A program made the translations under genes and the position numbers. Below, piece after piece: positions 61,525 through 64,000 of a stretch of 64,000 bases of DNA; the stretch's first letter is position 1; every line of letters starts with the position of its first letter. The DNA lies in contig JBDVXK010000013.1 in NCBI GenBank assembly GCA_039964455.1, positions 62,001-126,000 on the forward strand, given 5' to 3'. A model generated the notes under the pieces. That model did no database searches. It worked only from the letters and a program-made list of their open reading frames with translations, and was not told the DNA's origin. Origin of the DNA: CALJFL01 sp039964455 (GTDB lineage Bacteria; Pseudomonadota; Gammaproteobacteria; Pseudomonadales; Halieaceae).

Positions 61525-62906
61525 AGTGCCTGTTCCTCTCGTCTGGATAGCTTGAGGTTATTGGTATTAATTGAGTCAACGATTATTACATTGCGAGGCA
61601 TACTGTGCCGCGGCAAGACCCTACACGCCAGCCGAACATCTTCCTCTACCACCTCCGGGTCAAAACCTTCGGAGACGATTAGTTCAACCGCTACGATTTG
61701 TCCTACTACCGGGTTATCCTGTCCGAAAACTCGGGCGAGCTTTACCCCGGGCTGTGCCAAAACAATATTTTCAACCTCTAATGGATGGACCTTCACACCG
61801 CCCACGTTAATCACTTCCGATTCACGACCCATAAAATGAATTCGATCGCCTTCCACTTTGACCAAGTCACCCGTGGATAACCAACCGTCGCTTGTCACTG
61901 GAGCTATATCCGCTGAGTTACGATAGCCTGACATTCCGTGCCTGGTTTTCACCTGAAGCTCATTGTTGGATATTCTTAGTTGTATAGCAGAATCGGTGGG
62001 GCGATCAAGAATTGCAAGCGGCAGACCTGGCCTTCCATCGCTCACCGATACGCAAGACCCTGCTTCGGTCAAGGCGTATATATGGGTGATTCGTGCTTTA
62101 GGAAAAGCGAGAGCCAATCCATCGAGCAAATCGGCGGAGACTGGTTCGCTGCCCAAAGTAATCTGCTTAAGAGCAGGAGGGTGGGATGCCGCTGTAAGCA
62201 GGTTCAATGCAAACCGCCAGAACGTGGGAGTAGAGCTCACATGAGTGACCGATCGTCTGCTCATAGTCGCCAATGAATCTGTCACGAGGGTGGATGGAGA
62301 GAGCACTAGCGTGCTTTGGTTCGACAAAATGTGCGCCAGCATTTGTATACCGGCAAAATGATTTAGCTTATAGGCCAACATCCAGCGCTCGCTTAAGTCC
62401 GCCTTTCCTATACTAATTTGCGCGAGTAAATCAGACCAAAGATAACTCACACAACGAGGCTTTTGCGTAGTACCTGACGTTAGAATCAAGAGCTCACTAT
62501 CTCGCTCCTCTAGCCTCGAAGTCGGCACAGACTCTCCGAAATTGAGCTCCTTCTTGTCATAGGGATTAAGTTGCTTACACGGTATATCGCTGTCGAATTC
62601 ACTTTCAGTAAAGAGCAGCGCTATATCCAGATCGGATACCAGGGTAGAGACCTGCTCCACCGAGAAGTCTCTATTGATGATTACAAGGGGTATACCAGCA
62701 CAGGACGCAGCAAGCATTAAAATTATCAGCTCACTTGAATCCCTCAAATAACATGCAAAGGTGCCGGTACTTTCTTTTTTTAGTCTTTTAACAAGAATCG
62801 CAACGGCGATATGCACGTCTTTATAAGTCCACTGCCCATCGTCATCTACTAAAAAAGGTCGCGAGGGGTTTTGACTTAATGCGCTATTTAGCAGAGACGC
62901 TATCAC
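61521..62906 (-). CDS. ANL-superfamily acyl/aryl-AMP ligase
   Basis: 461 aa, GTG start. LILTSGTTQKPRC is the adenylate loop (A3), THIYALTEAG the A5 region, GWLSTGDLVK the A7 hinge region and ESEVINVGGVKVHPLEVE A8. NNLKLSRREE provides a possible A10 lysine, though the usual SGK is absent. It activates a carboxylic acid as an acyl-AMP, most likely to load the ACP encoded 6 bp upstream. Substrate unknown. Confidence 0.82.
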   Translation of the reverse strand: MIASLLNSALSQNPSRPFLVDDDGQWTYKDVHIAVAILVKRLKKESTGTFACYLRDSSELIILMLAASCAGIPLVIINRDFSVEQVSTLVSDLDIALLFTESEFDSDIPCKQLNPYDKKELNFGESVPTSRLEERDSELLILTSGTTQKPRCVSYLWSDLLAQISIGKADLSERWMLAYKLNHFAGIQMLAHILSNQSTLVLSPSTLVTDSLATMSRRSVTHVSSTPTFWRFALNLLTAASHPPALKQITLGSEPVSADLLDGLALAFPKARITHIYALTEAGSCVSVSDGRPGLPLAILDRPTDSAIQLRISNNELQVKTRHGMSGYRNSADIAPVTSDGWLSTGDLVKVEGDRIHFMGRESEVINVGGVKVHPLEVENIVLAQPGVKLARVFGQDNPVVGQIVAVELIVSEGFDPEVVEEDVRLACRVLPRHSMPRNVIIVDSINTNNLKLSRREEQAL

Positions 62907-62912
62907 TCGGAT

Positions 62913-63143
62913 TCAGCTATAAAATTCTACGATATCTCGCACAGTTTGTGGCAGTGAACCGCTGGTGTAGGGATCTTTACCATACTTTTTTTCAAGCATG
63001 GCGGACAGTTCTGCGACACATAGAGAGTCCAGCCCAAGACCTTCATCGTAAAGCAACGTATCGAGATCAAAAGGATCGTCTCGAAAGCCCTGATGTTTTC
63101 TAATGGTTACGATTATCTCTTTTACTTCGTCGTCGATTGTCAC
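62913..63143 (-). CDS. Acyl carrier protein
   Basis: 76 aa, GTG start. The phosphopantetheine site is Ser40 in GLGLDSLCVAEL, within the usual four-helix ACP size and acidic composition. It is not next to fabF/fabD, so it is a dedicated carrier for the ligase/SDR/methyltransferase set and not the housekeeping ACP. First gene of that minus-strand operon. Confidence 0.85.
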   Translation of the reverse strand: MTIDDEVKEIIVTIRKHQGFRDDPFDLDTLLYDEGLGLDSLCVAELSAMLEKKYGKDPYTSGSLPQTVRDIVEFYS

Positions 63144-63273
63144 AGCTCAATATATGCCTTCTAAAGGATAAAGCTGCCCGCGATCACTCCCAAAATGAAA
63201 ACGATACTGGCCAGTCACATTCACAGTCTTCCCCTTGAAAACCGCCCCATTTCACCCTGATTTTCGAGCTGTA

Positions 63274-64000
63274 ATGTATCATCCCAGATCAATAATTGGT
63301 ACTGTTCCGCTATTGTCCACCCCATCTGACAGCAGGTTTTTTTTGGCTATTACACCAAAAGTCTCCGTAATTGTTATCGCCTATCGAATGGCTGCCCAGT
63401 TGCAGAACACTCTGTACACTCTGACCGCAGATTATCAAGATGGAGTGAGCGAAGACGATTACGAGGTTATCGTAATGGAGAATAGCTCTGACGATAACCT
63501 GACCGCAGAGCAAATAGATAATCTAGCTGCTAATTTTCACTACACACTTCGTGAGGAGCGAGCCGCAACCCCCGTATTTGCAGTCAATGAAGCGTTCAAA
63601 AAATGTCGCGCTCCCTTCATCTGCTTGATGATAGACGGGGCAAGGATGGTTAGCCCAGGAATCATAAAAAACGCAATAATGGCCTACGCGATTTCGCCTA
63701 ACACCATTTTAGCTGTACCCGGATATCATCTTGGCCAGGACGAGCAACACATGGTTGAAGGAGTCAGCGATCAGTTTGCTTATGAACAAAATTTGCTGGC
63801 ATCAATCGACTGGCGCCACAATGGTTATGAGCTATTCGGAATTGCCACGTTTAGCGGCGCCAATAGGCGAGGCTATCTCCAGCCAATAATGGAGTGCAAC
63901 TGCCTGTTTGCCTCCGCGGCCAATTTCCAATCCATTGGCTATGCAAATACAGAATTTACTCTTCCCGGCGGAGGCAGTATCAATTTACACATGTACCGAA
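63274..64000 (+). CDS. Glycosyltransferase family 2, N-terminal part, cut by the window edge
   Basis: An open frame from the ATG at 63274 (a TTG at 63343 is an alternative) runs past base 64000. VSVIVIAYRMAAQLQ, YEVIVMENSSD, LMIDGARMVSP and VPGYHLGQDEQH align closely with the GT2 at 44,372-45,466, so it is a paralogue. Later GYLQPIMECNCLF and LPGGGSINLHMY correspond to the same positions of that protein. Confidence 0.78.
   Translation, partial: MYHPRSIIGTVPLLSTPSDSRFFLAITPKVSVIVIAYRMAAQLQNTLYTLTADYQDGVSEDDYEVIVMENSSDDNLTAEQIDNLAANFHYTLREERAATPVFAVNEAFKKCRAPFICLMIDGARMVSPGIIKNAIMAYAISPNTILAVPGYHLGQDEQHMVEGVSDQFAYEQNLLASIDWRHNGYELFGIATFSGANRRGYLQPIMECNCLFASAANFQSIGYANTEFTLPGGGSINLHMYR

Overview
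The window looks like a chromosomal segment of a marine-type gammaproteobacterium. The core genes at the left edge (FadH, GTP cyclohydrolase II, an MscK-like channel, DUF2860, DUF6482 and DUF3667 proteins) together with H-NOX signalling and sulfate-ester enzymes would suit the Cellvibrionales/Halieaceae, but this placement is inferred from gene content only. No tRNA, rRNA, CRISPR array, insertion sequence or prophage gene was seen.

Layout. (1) 1-13,320 is ordinary core chromosome: the end of fadH, a membrane-anchored glycerophosphodiester phosphodiesterase, an isocitrate-dehydrogenase-like enzyme, a GTP cyclohydrolase II, a DUF389 protein, a large mechanosensitive channel coupled to a DUF2860 outer-membrane protein, and two small conserved proteins. 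(2) 13,405-32,930 is a Wzx/Wzy-type exopolysaccharide (EPS) locus made of two divergent operons. The minus operon (23,030 to 13,405) carries an unusual fusion of initiating phosphoglycosyl transferase and Wza-like export lipoprotein, an Alg13-like glycosyltransferase half, an acetyltransferase, a GT2, a Wzz/ATPase, and then two response regulators and a hybrid kinase. The plus operon (23,366 to 32,930) carries a pyruvyl transferase, flippase, FrhB-like Fe-S protein, O-antigen-ligase/Wzy-like protein, GT2, GT4, the Alg14-like half, and a divergent exosortase with two small downstream genes, the last of which could be its substrate. (3) 32,910-38,669 holds a convergent asparagine-synthetase-like gene and a sensory cassette: a LuxO-family sigma-54 activator, an H-NOX nitric oxide sensor and an HNOBA hybrid histidine kinase with an HPt domain. 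(4) 38,825 to the end is a long, more A+T-rich-looking accessory glycan region: three 2-oxoglutarate oxygenases, an OafA-type acyltransferase, several methyltransferases and GT2 enzymes, GT-C-like membrane proteins, a sulfatase and a sulfotransferase, an SGNH/MBOAT acylation pair, and an ACP / acyl-AMP ligase / SDR / methyltransferase set.

The main new observation is regulatory. Between the two EPS operons there are two exact copies and one single-mismatch copy of the published LuxO operator TTGCA-WWW-TGCAA (W = A or T), followed at normal enhancer distance by a near-consensus sigma-54 promoter (23,315-23,329) for the plus operon. The same arrangement recurs between the asparagine-synthetase-like gene and the LuxO-like gene (sigma-54 promoter 34,426-34,440, imperfect LuxO boxes 34,481-34,525). 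The inferred circuit is NO, H-NOX, HNOBA hybrid kinase, LuxO-like regulator, sigma-54 transcription of EPS and exosortase genes. Here LuxO would act directly on matrix genes, not through Qrr small RNAs.
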